DNA from: Fuscovulum ytuae
Lineage (GTDB): Bacteria > Pseudomonadota > Alphaproteobacteria > Rhodobacterales > Rhodobacteraceae
Length of the DNA stretch: 64,000 nucleotides
Reading direction: 5' to 3'
Assembly: GCF_029953595.1 (NCBI RefSeq)
Contig: NZ_CP124535.1
Span: 1,706,001-1,770,000 of the forward strand
Part shown: in pieces, positions 36,118-44,429 of the stretch
How positions within the stretch are numbered: position 1 is the first letter of the stretch
Layout of the letters: each line of letters starts with the position of its first letter
Notes under the pieces: model-generated
The model's database searches: none
What the model saw: only the letters and a program-made list of their open reading frames with translations
Told to the model about the DNA's origin: nothing
Program-made: the position numbers and the translations under genes

Positions 36118-36555
36118 ATGCTGCAAGCCATCCTGCGCGCGCTGAGCGCCCCCGAACCCGCCCGTCTGCCCGAACCCGATGCGCGCCTTGCCTTGGCTGC
36201 GCTTCTTGTCCGGGTGGCAAAGACCGACGGCCTTTATTCCGCTGAAGAGGTGGAAAAGATCGACCGTATCCTGATGACCCGGCATGGGCTTGGCCCCTTT
36301 GAGGTGGCGAAGTTGCGCGGCGAGGCCGAAGATTTGGAGGCCTTGGCCCCCGACACGGTGCGTTTCACCCGCGCCCTTAAGTCGGCGACCGCGCTGGAGG
36401 ATCGCGCGGCGTTGATGGAGGCGCTGTGGAAGGTCGCGCTGGCCGATGGGGTGCGCGATGCCGAGGAAGACAGGCTGCTGCGGATGGTCGCCTCTCTTCT
36501 GGGGCTGACGGATGTGGAATCGGGGCTGGCGCGGCAGAGGGCCGAACGGGCATGA
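36118..36555 (+). CDS. TerB-family (tellurite-resistance/DjlA-like) protein
   Basis: 145 residues, all helical. It matches the TerB fold: LAALLVRVAKTDGLYSAEEV, then a second helix pair ending ALADGVRDAEEDRLLRMVAS, the twin acidic metal-like motif. It is cytoplasmic and of unknown role; TerB-like domains are used in membrane-associated stress proteins. It overlaps the next gene by four bases (ATGA). Confidence 0.85.
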   Translation: MLQAILRALSAPEPARLPEPDARLALAALLVRVAKTDGLYSAEEVEKIDRILMTRHGLGPFEVAKLRGEAEDLEALAPDTVRFTRALKSATALEDRAALMEALWKVALADGVRDAEEDRLLRMVASLLGLTDVESGLARQRAERA

Positions 36556-37319
36556 TCGCGTCGCTGCCGATGTATGACCGTCCGGAACTGCGGGCGGAAA
36601 CGGATCGCTATTGGGCGCTGATCCGCGAGGAGTTGTCCGCGCGAGGGATTGCCGCGCCGGAGGCGCTGCGCCGGGGGGATGCGATGCTTATGCCGCACTG
36701 GGAAAGCGCGGACCTGATCCTGTCGCAGACCTGTGGCTTTCCCTATCGGGCGCGGCTGCATGGTCGGGTGGACCTGGTCGGCACGCCGGATTTTGGCAAT
36801 GAGGGCTGTGCGCCGGGATATTATCGGTCAATCCTCATCGCGCGGGCGGATGATCCGCGCGGAGATTTCGCGGCATTTGACGGGGCGCGGATCGCCTTTA
36901 ACGACGGGTTGTCGCAATCGGGTTGGGCTGCGCCGATCAATCATGCGGCGATGCACGACATAAGGCTTTTGCCGGGGGTCGAGACGGGGTCACATCGCGC
37001 CTCGTTCCTTGCGGTGGCCGAGGGGAGGGCCGACTTGGCGGCCATTGACGCGCTGACTTGGTCGCTGATTTCAGAGTTTGAGGATGTTTCGGGCGTGAAG
37101 GTGATCGGGGCGACGGACCCGACCCCTGCCCTGCCCTATATCACCGCAAAGGGACGGGGTGCGGGGGCAATCTTTGCCGCCGTGGCCGCAGCCATCGCGC
37201 GGCTTGCGCCGGAAGATCGCGCGCGGCTGCGCCTTCGCGGGATCGTCACGATCCCGGCCGAGGCCTATCTTGCCGTGCCCATTCCCCCCGCACCTGACCA
37301 GATCGCGCAAGAAAACTGA
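36552..37319 (+). CDS. PhnD/SsuA-type substrate-binding protein without signal peptide
   Basis: 255 residues. It is similar to phosphonate/phosphite-type periplasmic binding proteins: MIASLPMYDRPELRAETDRY, ILSQTCGFPYR, VDLVGTPDFGNEGCAPGYYR, and the helix AAIDALTWSLI. No export signal is visible at the N-terminus and no transporter genes of this class adjoin it, so it may be cytoplasmic. Its ATG overlaps the TerB stop, hence a coupled pair. Confidence 0.75.
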   Translation: MIASLPMYDRPELRAETDRYWALIREELSARGIAAPEALRRGDAMLMPHWESADLILSQTCGFPYRARLHGRVDLVGTPDFGNEGCAPGYYRSILIARADDPRGDFAAFDGARIAFNDGLSQSGWAAPINHAAMHDIRLLPGVETGSHRASFLAVAEGRADLAAIDALTWSLISEFEDVSGVKVIGATDPTPALPYITAKGRGAGAIFAAVAAAIARLAPEDRARLRLRGIVTIPAEAYLAVPIPPAPDQIAQEN

Positions 37320-37390
37320 TCAAATCGGCGGCGACGGTGCGTTCGCTATACCGAAAGGGCGTTGCATTGCCCCGGTTGATCAGTCTTACT
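37316..37390 (+). promoter_or_regulatory. Candidate promoter and TGATCA-centred operator of amino acid ABC operon
   Basis: CTGATCAA (37316-37323) and TTGATCAG (37376-37383) form an 8-bp inverted repeat separated by 52 bases. The second copy falls in the spacer of a possible promoter TTGCAT (37362-37367), 17 bp, CTTACT (37385-37390), about 50 bases before the GTG start at 37435. Similar TGATCA-centred palindromes occur upstream of the glutamine-synthetase operon (40765-40776) and before potA (near 3391). Confidence 0.4.
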
Positions 37391-37434
37391 CGGACCCCAC
37401 ATAAGACCCGATAACAACAAGCCTGCTGCCAACA

Positions 37435-38214
37435 GTGACCTCGTCCAATCCTGATACACCCGTCATCCGCATCCGGAACCTGCACAAGAGCTATGGCTCT
37501 TTGGAGGTGTTGAAGGGCGTCGATCTGACGGCCCGCAAAGGGCATGTCGTTTCGCTGATCGGGTCTTCGGGATCGGGGAAGTCCACGCTTCTGCGGTGCT
37601 GCAATCTGTTGGAAGACAGTCAGGACGGCGAGATCGAGTTTGAGGGCGAGGCCGTGCGCTGGAAAGGCGTGGGCATGGGCCGCCACCCCGCCGACAAGGC
37701 GCAGGTGATGCGGATGCGCACCAACCTTTCGATGGTGTTTCAGCAGTTCAACCTGTGGTCCCATATGACCATCCTGCAAAACGTGATGGAAGCGCCTGTG
37801 ACAGTCCTGCGCCGCGATCCGCGCGAGGTGGAGGAGAAGGCGCGCGGCTACCTTGCCAAGGTGGGGATCGTGGAGAAATGCGAGGCTTGGCCTGCGCAAT
37901 TGTCGGGCGGGCAGCAGCAGCGGGCAGCGATTGCGCGGGCGCTCTGCATGGAACCGCGCGCGCTGCTGTTCGATGAACCCACTTCGGCGCTTGACCCGGA
38001 ACTGGAGCAGGAGGTGGTCAAGGTCATCAAGGCGCTTGCCGAAGAGGGGCGCACGATGATCCTTGTCACCCATGACATGAAGCTTGCCGCCGATGTGTCG
38101 GACCATGTGATCTTCCTGCATCAAGGAAAGATCGAGGAAGAGGGTCCACCCGATCAGCTTTTTGGAAACCCGCAGACCGAACGGCTGCGTGGCTTCCTTT
38201 CCGCCACGGCCTAA
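37435..38214 (+). CDS. Polar amino acid ABC transporter, ATP-binding subunit
   Basis: 259 residues from a GTG. Walker A IGSSGSGKSTLLR, signature LSGGQQQR, Walker B ALLFDEPTSALDPE and switch LVTHDMKLA are all present. The sequence is of the HisP/GlnQ/OccP class that imports basic amino acids, opines and related solutes. It is followed by its binding protein (45 bp) and two permeases, forming a complete system. The exact substrate is inferred only from the adjoining glutamine-synthetase-like genes (amines or amino acids). Confidence 0.92.
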   Translation: MTSSNPDTPVIRIRNLHKSYGSLEVLKGVDLTARKGHVVSLIGSSGSGKSTLLRCCNLLEDSQDGEIEFEGEAVRWKGVGMGRHPADKAQVMRMRTNLSMVFQQFNLWSHMTILQNVMEAPVTVLRRDPREVEEKARGYLAKVGIVEKCEAWPAQLSGGQQQRAAIARALCMEPRALLFDEPTSALDPELEQEVVKVIKALAEEGRTMILVTHDMKLAADVSDHVIFLHQGKIEEEGPPDQLFGNPQTERLRGFLSATA

Positions 38215-38259
38215 GGGCCGGGCAACCCAACACCAGCATCAAACCCTAGGGAGATACAG

Positions 38260-38991
38260 ATGAAAAAGATGATGCTTGCTACCGCGCTGCTGGCGCTGAC
38301 TGCGGGCGCCTCGCTGGCGCAGGACGTGGTGCGGATCGGCACTGAAGGCGCCTATGAGCCCTACAACTATATCGATCAGGCCACTGGCCAGCTGACCGGG
38401 TTCGAGATCGAACTGGGCAATGAGCTGTGCACCCGCGCCAGCCTGACCTGCGAATTCGTGCAGAATGCATGGGATTCGATCATCCCGAACCTGCAATCGG
38501 GCAACTACGACCTGATCATGGCGGGCATGTCGATCACGGCGGAACGCGACGAGGTCATCGATTTCAGCCAGAACTACATCCCCCCGGCTTCGTCGGCCTA
38601 TATGGCGCTGACGGCGGATGCGAATACGGGCGAAGGCGCGGTGATCGCGGCGCAGACCGGCACGATTCAGGCGGGCTATGTGGCGGAATCGGGCGCGACC
38701 CTGCTGGAATTCGCGACGCCGGATGAAACCGTGGCTGCGGTGAAGAATGGCGAGGCGGATGCCGTCTTTGCCGACAAGGACTATCTGGCCCCGATCTCGC
38801 GCGATTCGAATGGCGAACTCGTGCTCTTGGCCAATGAAGTGCAGCTGGGCGGCGGCGTGGGCATCGGCCTGCGCGAGAGCGATACCGAGTTGAAGGACAA
38901 GCTGAACGCCGCCATCCAGTCGATGAAGGATGACGGTTCGCTGAACGCGATGATCAGCAAGTGGTTCGGCGAAGACGCGACGCTGTTTTGA
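38260..38991 (+). CDS. Periplasmic polar amino acid-binding protein
   Basis: 243 residues. The signal peptide MKKMMLATALLALTAGASLA is cleaved near residue 20. The family opening VVRIGTEGAYEPYNYIDQAT and GFEIELGNELC, AWDSIIPNLQSGNYDLIMAG, and MSITAERDEVIDFSQNY are characteristic of the HisJ/ArtJ/OccT group (SBP_bac_3). Two Cys (LCTRASLTC) can make a disulfide as in HisJ. A strong hairpin follows the gene, separating it from the permeases. Confidence 0.93.
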   Translation: MKKMMLATALLALTAGASLAQDVVRIGTEGAYEPYNYIDQATGQLTGFEIELGNELCTRASLTCEFVQNAWDSIIPNLQSGNYDLIMAGMSITAERDEVIDFSQNYIPPASSAYMALTADANTGEGAVIAAQTGTIQAGYVAESGATLLEFATPDETVAAVKNGEADAVFADKDYLAPISRDSNGELVLLANEVQLGGGVGIGLRESDTELKDKLNAAIQSMKDDGSLNAMISKWFGEDATLF

Positions 38992-38999
38992 GCAAATCG

Positions 39000-39027
39000 G
39001 GGGCGGCCTTGATGGCCGCCCCTCTTT
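39000..39027 (+). terminator. Intra-operon hairpin between binding protein and permease
   Basis: A perfect 9-bp stem GGGGCGGCC, loop TTGAT, GGCCGCCCC, then TCTTTC. It starts nine bases after the stop and ends near the permease start at 39034, which has no visible Shine-Dalgarno. It would lower permease expression or stabilise the binding-protein mRNA. Confidence 0.7.
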
Positions 39028-39033
39028 CATCCC

Positions 39034-39918
39034 ATGTTCGAATATTGCGCTGATCCTAGCCAACTGTCCGGCCTGACCTGGCTGAGCTGCTACCTGACCA
39101 CAGGGACGCATTTCAATTTCTACTGGTCATTCCTGACCGTGCTGATGTTGCTGGCCGTGACCGCCCCGGTCGCGCTGGCCTTTGGCTTTGGCGGCGCAAT
39201 GGCGGCACGGTCGCCCCTTTTGCCCGTGTCTTGGATCGGCAAGGGCTATATCGCCGCCGTGCGCGGCGTGCCCGACATCGTTTATTTCCTGTTTTTCGTG
39301 ATCGCGCTGGATCAGGGAATCGAATGGACGAAGCATCTCTTCGTCTGCGACGACCTTGCGCAGCCCGTCTGGAACGGAACGGAATTCCGTGTCTGCCCGG
39401 CAGCCAAGGTGCCACTCGCGACATCTGCGGCGATCTGGCATTCGGCCTATGCCTTTGGCACGGCGGTCTTCACCTTTGCTTTGGTCTTCGGCGCTTTTGC
39501 GGCCAATGTGCTTTATGGCGCGATGCAAGCCGTGCCGCGAGCGCAGCTTGAAACGGCCGAGGCCTATGGGATGACGCCCCGGCAGGTGTTCCGCCGGGTG
39601 CTGGTGCCGCAGATGTGGGTCTATGCGCTGCCCGGCCTGTCGAACTTGTGGCTGATCCTGATCAAGGCCACGCCCTTGCTGTTTTTGCTGGGGATTCAAG
39701 ACATTGTCTATTGGGCGCGCGAATTGGGCAGCGCCAAGACGAGCGGGAACAACCCCTATCCGCATGGCGATTGGCGGGTGTTCTATTTCCTTGGCCTTCT
39801 GGTCTTTTACCTTGCCTTCACGCGGGTGTCGGAGGTCTTTCTCGCCCGTCTGACACGGCGCCTGTCGCATGGGCAGGCCACGCTGGGCGGCGAGCAGTTG
39901 CGCAAGGCTGGGACCTGA
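39034..39918 (+). CDS. Polar amino acid ABC transporter, permease 1
   Basis: 294 residues with about five transmembrane helices. The EAA loop is AQLETAEAYGMTPRQVFRRV. It has an extended periplasmic segment between helices 2 and 3 (about residues 92-128, with KHLFVCDDLAQPVWNGTEFR). It pairs with permease 2 after a one-base gap. No ribosome site is clear at its ATG; a GC hairpin lies immediately before it. Confidence 0.88.
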   Translation: MFEYCADPSQLSGLTWLSCYLTTGTHFNFYWSFLTVLMLLAVTAPVALAFGFGGAMAARSPLLPVSWIGKGYIAAVRGVPDIVYFLFFVIALDQGIEWTKHLFVCDDLAQPVWNGTEFRVCPAAKVPLATSAAIWHSAYAFGTAVFTFALVFGAFAANVLYGAMQAVPRAQLETAEAYGMTPRQVFRRVLVPQMWVYALPGLSNLWLILIKATPLLFLLGIQDIVYWARELGSAKTSGNNPYPHGDWRVFYFLGLLVFYLAFTRVSEVFLARLTRRLSHGQATLGGEQLRKAGT

Positions 39919-39919
39919 G

Positions 39920-40756
39920 ATGGAGCCGATGACCTGCCTTGAAACGATCCAAGCCTATGGGCTGCGGTCCATCGGGATTGGAGAACGGCTGCTGCCGCGA
40001 TCCGACTTTACCCTGTGCCAGCATTTTACGCTCATCGGGTCGGGGTTGATCTGGAACATCTATTTCGGCGTGCTGGCGCTGTTTTTCGGGTTCTTCCTTG
40101 CCAATGCGCTGGCTCTGGCCAAGGCGGCGGGGTCGCCCTGGCTGCGGAAACCTGCGGAATGGTTCATTTTCGTGTTCCGGGGGTCGCCCCTCTTCATCCA
40201 GTTCTTTCTGGCCTATGAGCTTTTGGTCCTGTTGCCCAAGGCGGGGATCAATGTCCTTGGCATAACCATCGAGACGGCATGGACGACGCGGGCATGGGCG
40301 GGGGCGTTGTTCGTGCTGTTTTTGAACACGGCGGCCTATTCGGCGGAAATCTTCTATGGCGCGTTGAAATCGGTGCCGAAAGGGGATGTCGAGGCGGCAG
40401 ATGCCTATGGCATTACCGGATGGTCGCGGTTCCGGCGGGTGCTGTGGCCCACCATGCTGCGCCTTGGCTGGCCCGCCTATACGAACGAGGCGATCTTCCT
40501 GTTCCATGCCACGACGCTGGTCTTCTTTTCGGGCTTTCCAGCGTTTCAGCAAAAGGGGGATGCGCTTTATTACGCGAATTATTTCGCCGACAAGACGTTT
40601 AACCCCTTCATCCCCTACCCGATCGTAGGCCTGTATTTCATCGGCCTGACGCTTTTGTTGATCTGGGTGTTCGGCGTGATCAACCGTCGCCTGAACCGCC
40701 ATTTGCCGTCAAATATGCGCGCCAGAATCCGCTTGCGTCCGCAGGTGATCCGATAG
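39920..40756 (+). CDS. Polar amino acid ABC transporter, permease 2
   Basis: 278 residues with about five transmembrane helices. The EAA loop is GDVEAADAYGITGWSRFRRV. Its ATG is one base after the permease 1 stop; ATG 39929 is also possible. It is the last gene of the transport operon; 139 bp later the first glutamine synthetase-like gene begins. Confidence 0.88.
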   Translation: MEPMTCLETIQAYGLRSIGIGERLLPRSDFTLCQHFTLIGSGLIWNIYFGVLALFFGFFLANALALAKAAGSPWLRKPAEWFIFVFRGSPLFIQFFLAYELLVLLPKAGINVLGITIETAWTTRAWAGALFVLFLNTAAYSAEIFYGALKSVPKGDVEAADAYGITGWSRFRRVLWPTMLRLGWPAYTNEAIFLFHATTLVFFSGFPAFQQKGDALYYANYFADKTFNPFIPYPIVGLYFIGLTLLLIWVFGVINRRLNRHLPSNMRARIRLRPQVIR

Positions 40757-40764
40757 TAGCCTAG

Positions 40765-40776
40765 ATTTGATCAAAT
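40765..40776 (+). promoter_or_regulatory. 12-bp palindrome upstream of glutamine synthetase-like operon
   Basis: ATTTGATCAAAT is a perfect palindrome in the 139-bp gap before the first glutamine synthetase-like gene, and shares its TGATCA core with the copies near 37316 and 37376. It is a possible operator for a shared regulator. Confidence 0.4.
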
Positions 40777-40895
40777 TCCCCGGACGGATGTCTGGGTTCG
40801 TCCAAGGGGCGGCGCCGGACATGGGGTCTGGATGGAAGGGGATCGAACACAGGGGAAAGACCGGGGCCGGGCCTATGCCCCCCCGTCTGGTGATA

Positions 40896-42239
40896 ATGAT
40901 GATGAAGGATTGGCTGAGGAAGCATCCGGACGTGCGGACCATCCGTGTGGCCGCTGTTGATTTGAACGGGCAGGCGCGCGGCAAGCGCATTCCGGCGCGG
41001 TTCGCGGAGAATGTGGTGAAGAACGGGACACGGTTCCCGTTTTCGGTCCTGAACCTTGATATCTGGGGCGAGGATATCGACGAAAGCCCGCTTGTGTTCG
41101 AGCAGGGCGATCAAGACGGGGTGTTGAAGCCCACCGAGCGCGGGTTCATGCCCATGCCGTGGCTGGAGGCACCGACGGCCCTGCTGCCGATCTGGATGTT
41201 CCGCGAAAACGGCACGCCCTATGAGGGCGACCCCCGCCATGCCCTGCGCGCGGTGGTGGAAAAGTTCAAGGAACGCGGCCTGACGCCCGTGGTGGCGATG
41301 GAGTTGGAGTTTTTCCTGATCGACGACAGCGGCAAGACCTTGCAGGTGCCGCCCTCGCCCCGGTCGGGCAAGCGGCGGAAGGCGGCAGAGACGCTGTCGA
41401 TCCGGGCGCTGGATGCGTTCGACAGCTTTTTCACCGATCTTTACGACGCCTGCGAGGCAATGGACATTCCCGCCGACACGACCACGTCGGAGACGGGGCT
41501 GGGCCAGTTTGAAGTGAACCTGATGCATTGCGACGATCCGCTGCGCGCGGCGGATGATGCTTGGCTGTTCAAGATGCTGGTGAAGGGGCTGGCCCGGCGG
41601 CACGGCTTTGCCGCCTCTTTCATGGCGAAGCCTTATCCCGAATATTCCGGGTCCGGCCTGCACACGCATTTCTCCCTCGTCGATGAAGATGGGCGCAACG
41701 TGTTCGACAGCGGCGGGCCGAAGGGGACGGCGACGTTGCGCTCGGCCGTGGCCGGATGCCTGAACGCGATGCACGACTCGACGCTGATCTTCGCGCCGCA
41801 CCAGAACAGCTATGAGCGGCTGGTGCCGGGGAAACATGCGCCGACGGCAATCTGCTGGGGATATGAGAACCGCACCAGCGCGATCCGCATTCCTGCGGGC
41901 AATCCTTCGGCGCGACGGATTGAACATCGCGTAGCCGGTGGGGATGTGAACCCCTACCTGATGCTGGCCGCGATCCTTGGCGCGGCGCTTGATGGGATCA
42001 CGCAGGCGATGGAACCGCCGCCCCCGATCACCGGGAACGCCTATGCGATGGAGGATCTGCCGCAGATCCCGGATACATGGGAAGGCGCGATCGAGGCCTT
42101 GGAACACAGCACCACGGTGCCGCGTTTTCTGCATCCGGAGCTGATCAAGAACCTGATCCAGACCAAGCGACAGGAATTGCATTACATCGGCGAGTTGAGC
42201 GAGAGCGAGCGGGTGGAGCTTTACCTCGATACAGTCTGA
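40896..42239 (+). CDS. Glutamine synthetase-family gamma-glutamyl-amine ligase (PuuA-like)
   Basis: 447 residues. It uses ATP to join glutamate to an amine; PuuA uses putrescine. It has the GS-type beta-grasp (RVAAVDLNGQARGKRIPARF) and catalytic domain: PVVAMELEFFLID, GQFEVNLMH, GSGLHTHFSLVDEDG, APHQNSYERLVPGKHAPT and NRTSAIRIPAG. It lacks the adenylylation Tyr region of GlnA and is shorter at the C-terminus. Three ATGs (40896, 40899, 40902) are possible; the first is given. It begins the Puu-like gene set, with downstream hairpin at 42248. Confidence 0.85.
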   Translation: MMMKDWLRKHPDVRTIRVAAVDLNGQARGKRIPARFAENVVKNGTRFPFSVLNLDIWGEDIDESPLVFEQGDQDGVLKPTERGFMPMPWLEAPTALLPIWMFRENGTPYEGDPRHALRAVVEKFKERGLTPVVAMELEFFLIDDSGKTLQVPPSPRSGKRRKAAETLSIRALDAFDSFFTDLYDACEAMDIPADTTTSETGLGQFEVNLMHCDDPLRAADDAWLFKMLVKGLARRHGFAASFMAKPYPEYSGSGLHTHFSLVDEDGRNVFDSGGPKGTATLRSAVAGCLNAMHDSTLIFAPHQNSYERLVPGKHAPTAICWGYENRTSAIRIPAGNPSARRIEHRVAGGDVNPYLMLAAILGAALDGITQAMEPPPPITGNAYAMEDLPQIPDTWEGAIEALEHSTTVPRFLHPELIKNLIQTKRQELHYIGELSESERVELYLDTV

Positions 42240-42247
42240 CAGGGGCC

Positions 42248-42273
42248 GAAGAATTTTCATCCGAAAATTCTTC
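42248..42273. terminator. Perfect 11-bp hairpin after the first glutamine synthetase-like gene
   Basis: GAAGAATTTTC, loop ATCC, GAAAATTCTTC then TTGCCCC. It is AT-rich in a GC-rich region and resembles the hairpin set behind pyrG. It may terminate or attenuate transcription into the amidotransferase gene 78 bp downstream. Confidence 0.7.
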
Positions 42274-42350
42274 TTGCCCCGCGCATGGCGTAGCCCTTGC
42301 CAGAGGTCGGGGCGCGCGCCTAGCTTTGACGAAACCTTGGATGGAACCAG

Positions 42351-43031
42351 ATGCGGATCGGCATCCTGCAAACCGGCCTTGCGCCAGAGGCGCTCGCCCC
42401 CGAGATGGGGGATTACCCCGATATGTTCGCCCGCCTTCTGGACGGGCATGGCTTCTCCTTCCAGACCTGGAAGGTGGTGGAGGAGGAATTCCCCTCATCG
42501 GTCCATGATGCGGATGGCTGGCTGATCACCGGGTCGCGGCACGGGGTTTATGAGGATCATCCCTGGATCCCGCCGCTGGAGCAGTTCATCCGTGATGCCT
42601 TTGCCGCGCGCGTGCCGGTGGTGGGCATCTGTTTTGGCCACCAGATCGTGGCGCAAGCCATGGGCGGAAAGGTGGAGCGTTATGCGGGCGGCTGGGCCGT
42701 CGGCGCGACGGAATATGATTTCGGCGGTGAGATGCTACGCCTGAACGCATGGCATCGGGATCAGGTGGTGAAGGCCCCAGCCGGGGCCACGGTGATTGCA
42801 AGCAATGACTTCTGTGCCAATGCGGCGCTGCTTTATGATGACCGCGCCTTGACGGTGCAGGCCCATCCCGAATTCCGCCCCGAATTCGTCGATGGGTTGA
42901 TGCGGACACGGGGCAAGGGGCTGGTCCCTGACGAGGTGATGGCCGAGGCTGCCGCCAAGCTGGACCTGCCCATTCAGGACAAGACCATGGCGGGACGTAT
43001 TGCCGCCTTCTTCAAGGAACCGCGCGCCTGA
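42351..43031 (+). CDS. Class I glutamine amidotransferase
   Basis: 226 residues. It releases ammonia from glutamine or hydrolyses a gamma-glutamyl bond. The triad is visible: nucleophile Cys94 (VVGICFGHQIVAQAMGG), His172 and Glu174 (VQAHPEF). It resembles GuaA-type amidotransferase domains more than PuuD (which is longer), but its position among PuuA- and PuuB-like genes suggests hydrolysis of a gamma-glutamylated intermediate (inference). It has a GGAACC-type weak ribosome site. Confidence 0.85.
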   Translation: MRIGILQTGLAPEALAPEMGDYPDMFARLLDGHGFSFQTWKVVEEEFPSSVHDADGWLITGSRHGVYEDHPWIPPLEQFIRDAFAARVPVVGICFGHQIVAQAMGGKVERYAGGWAVGATEYDFGGEMLRLNAWHRDQVVKAPAGATVIASNDFCANAALLYDDRALTVQAHPEFRPEFVDGLMRTRGKGLVPDEVMAEAAAKLDLPIQDKTMAGRIAAFFKEPRA

Positions 43032-43073
43032 TTACGGGCGTGGCGGGCAACCCATAAACGCATAGTGTGACAT

Positions 43074-44429
43074 ATGTCCAAATGGACCGAGAAACTGCCC
43101 GAAGCGGCGCGCGATTGGATCGCGGGGCGTCGCGTGGACGAGGTGGAATGCATCATCGGCGACATCGCCGGGGTGGCGCGGGGCAAGGCGATGCCTGCCT
43201 CGAAATTTGCCAAACAGACCAGTTACTTCCTGCCCAATTCGATCTTTCTGCAAACGATCACTGGGGAATGGGCTGACAATCCTGCGGGGTCTTTCACGGA
43301 ACCTGACATGATCCTTGTGCCCGACTTTTCCACCGCCACTGCGGCCCCGTGGACGGCGGATGTGACGTTGCAGGTCATCCATGACGCGCAGGATCAGGCC
43401 GGGAACCCCGTGCCCACCGCTCCGCGCAATGTCCTGAAGCGGATCGTGCAGCTTTACAATGCCGAAGGCTGGCAGCCCATCGTTGCGCCCGAAATGGAAT
43501 TCTTCCTTGTTGCGCGCAACATCGACCCGAATATGCCGATCATCCCGCCCATGGGTCGATCAGGCCGCCGCGCAGCCGGCAAACAGGCCTATTCGATGAG
43601 CGCGGTGGACGAATACGGCAAGGTTATCGACGACATCTATGATTTCGCCGAGGCGCAGGGGTTTGAAATTGACGGCATCCTTCAGGAAGGCGGGGCGGGC
43701 CAGATCGAGATCAACCTTGCCCATGGCGACCCTGTGGCACTGGCGGATGAGATTTTCTTCTTCAAGCGGCTGATCCGCGAGGCGGCGCTGCGGCATGACT
43801 GTTTTGCCACCTTCATGGCCAAGCCCATTGAAGGCGAACCGGGAAGCGCCATGCATATCCACCATTCCGTGGTGGATGCGAAAACCGGGAAGAACATCTT
43901 TTCCGACAAGAAGGGTGGCGAGACGCCCGAATTCCTGCATTTCATCGCGGGCATGCAGACCCATCTGCCAGCGGCCGTGGCACTGCTTGCCCCTTACGTC
44001 AACAGCTATCGCCGCTATGTCCCCGACTTTGCCGCGCCCATCAACCTTGAATGGGGCCGGGACAATCGCACCACGGGGCTGCGCGTTCCGATTTCGGGGC
44101 CAGAGGCGCGGCGACTGGAAAACCGCCTCGCGGGGATGGATTGCAACCCCTATCTGGGGATCGCGGCCAGCCTTGCCTGCGGTTATCTGGGGCTGAAGGC
44201 GGGTAAGATGCCCCGCGCGGAATGCACCGAGGATGCCTATAACATGGAATCCGACCTGCCCTATAACCTTGGCGATGCGCTGGACCTTTTGGAAGAGGAT
44301 GCTTCCCTGCGCGAGGTGCTGGGGGTGGAGTTCTGCAATGTCTATGACAGCGTGAAGCGGAACGAATACAAAGAGTTCCTGCAAGTCATCAGCCCGTGGG
44401 AGCGGGAGCACCTGCTGCTGAACGTCTGA
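43074..44429 (+). CDS. Second glutamine synthetase-family gamma-glutamyl-amine ligase
   Basis: 451 residues. GS domains are visible: VECIIGDIAGVARGKAMPAS, IVAPEMEFFLVARN, GAGQIEINLAHGDP, AMHIHHSVVDAKTGKNIFSD, NSYRRYVPDFAAPINLEWG and NRTTGLRVPISGP. It shares the overall fold with the gene at 40896 but is a distinct paralogue, so the pair may act on different amines. It ends with TGATG: its stop shares a base with the next start. Confidence 0.87.
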   Translation: MSKWTEKLPEAARDWIAGRRVDEVECIIGDIAGVARGKAMPASKFAKQTSYFLPNSIFLQTITGEWADNPAGSFTEPDMILVPDFSTATAAPWTADVTLQVIHDAQDQAGNPVPTAPRNVLKRIVQLYNAEGWQPIVAPEMEFFLVARNIDPNMPIIPPMGRSGRRAAGKQAYSMSAVDEYGKVIDDIYDFAEAQGFEIDGILQEGGAGQIEINLAHGDPVALADEIFFFKRLIREAALRHDCFATFMAKPIEGEPGSAMHIHHSVVDAKTGKNIFSDKKGGETPEFLHFIAGMQTHLPAAVALLAPYVNSYRRYVPDFAAPINLEWGRDNRTTGLRVPISGPEARRLENRLAGMDCNPYLGIAASLACGYLGLKAGKMPRAECTEDAYNMESDLPYNLGDALDLLEEDASLREVLGVEFCNVYDSVKRNEYKEFLQVISPWEREHLLLNV

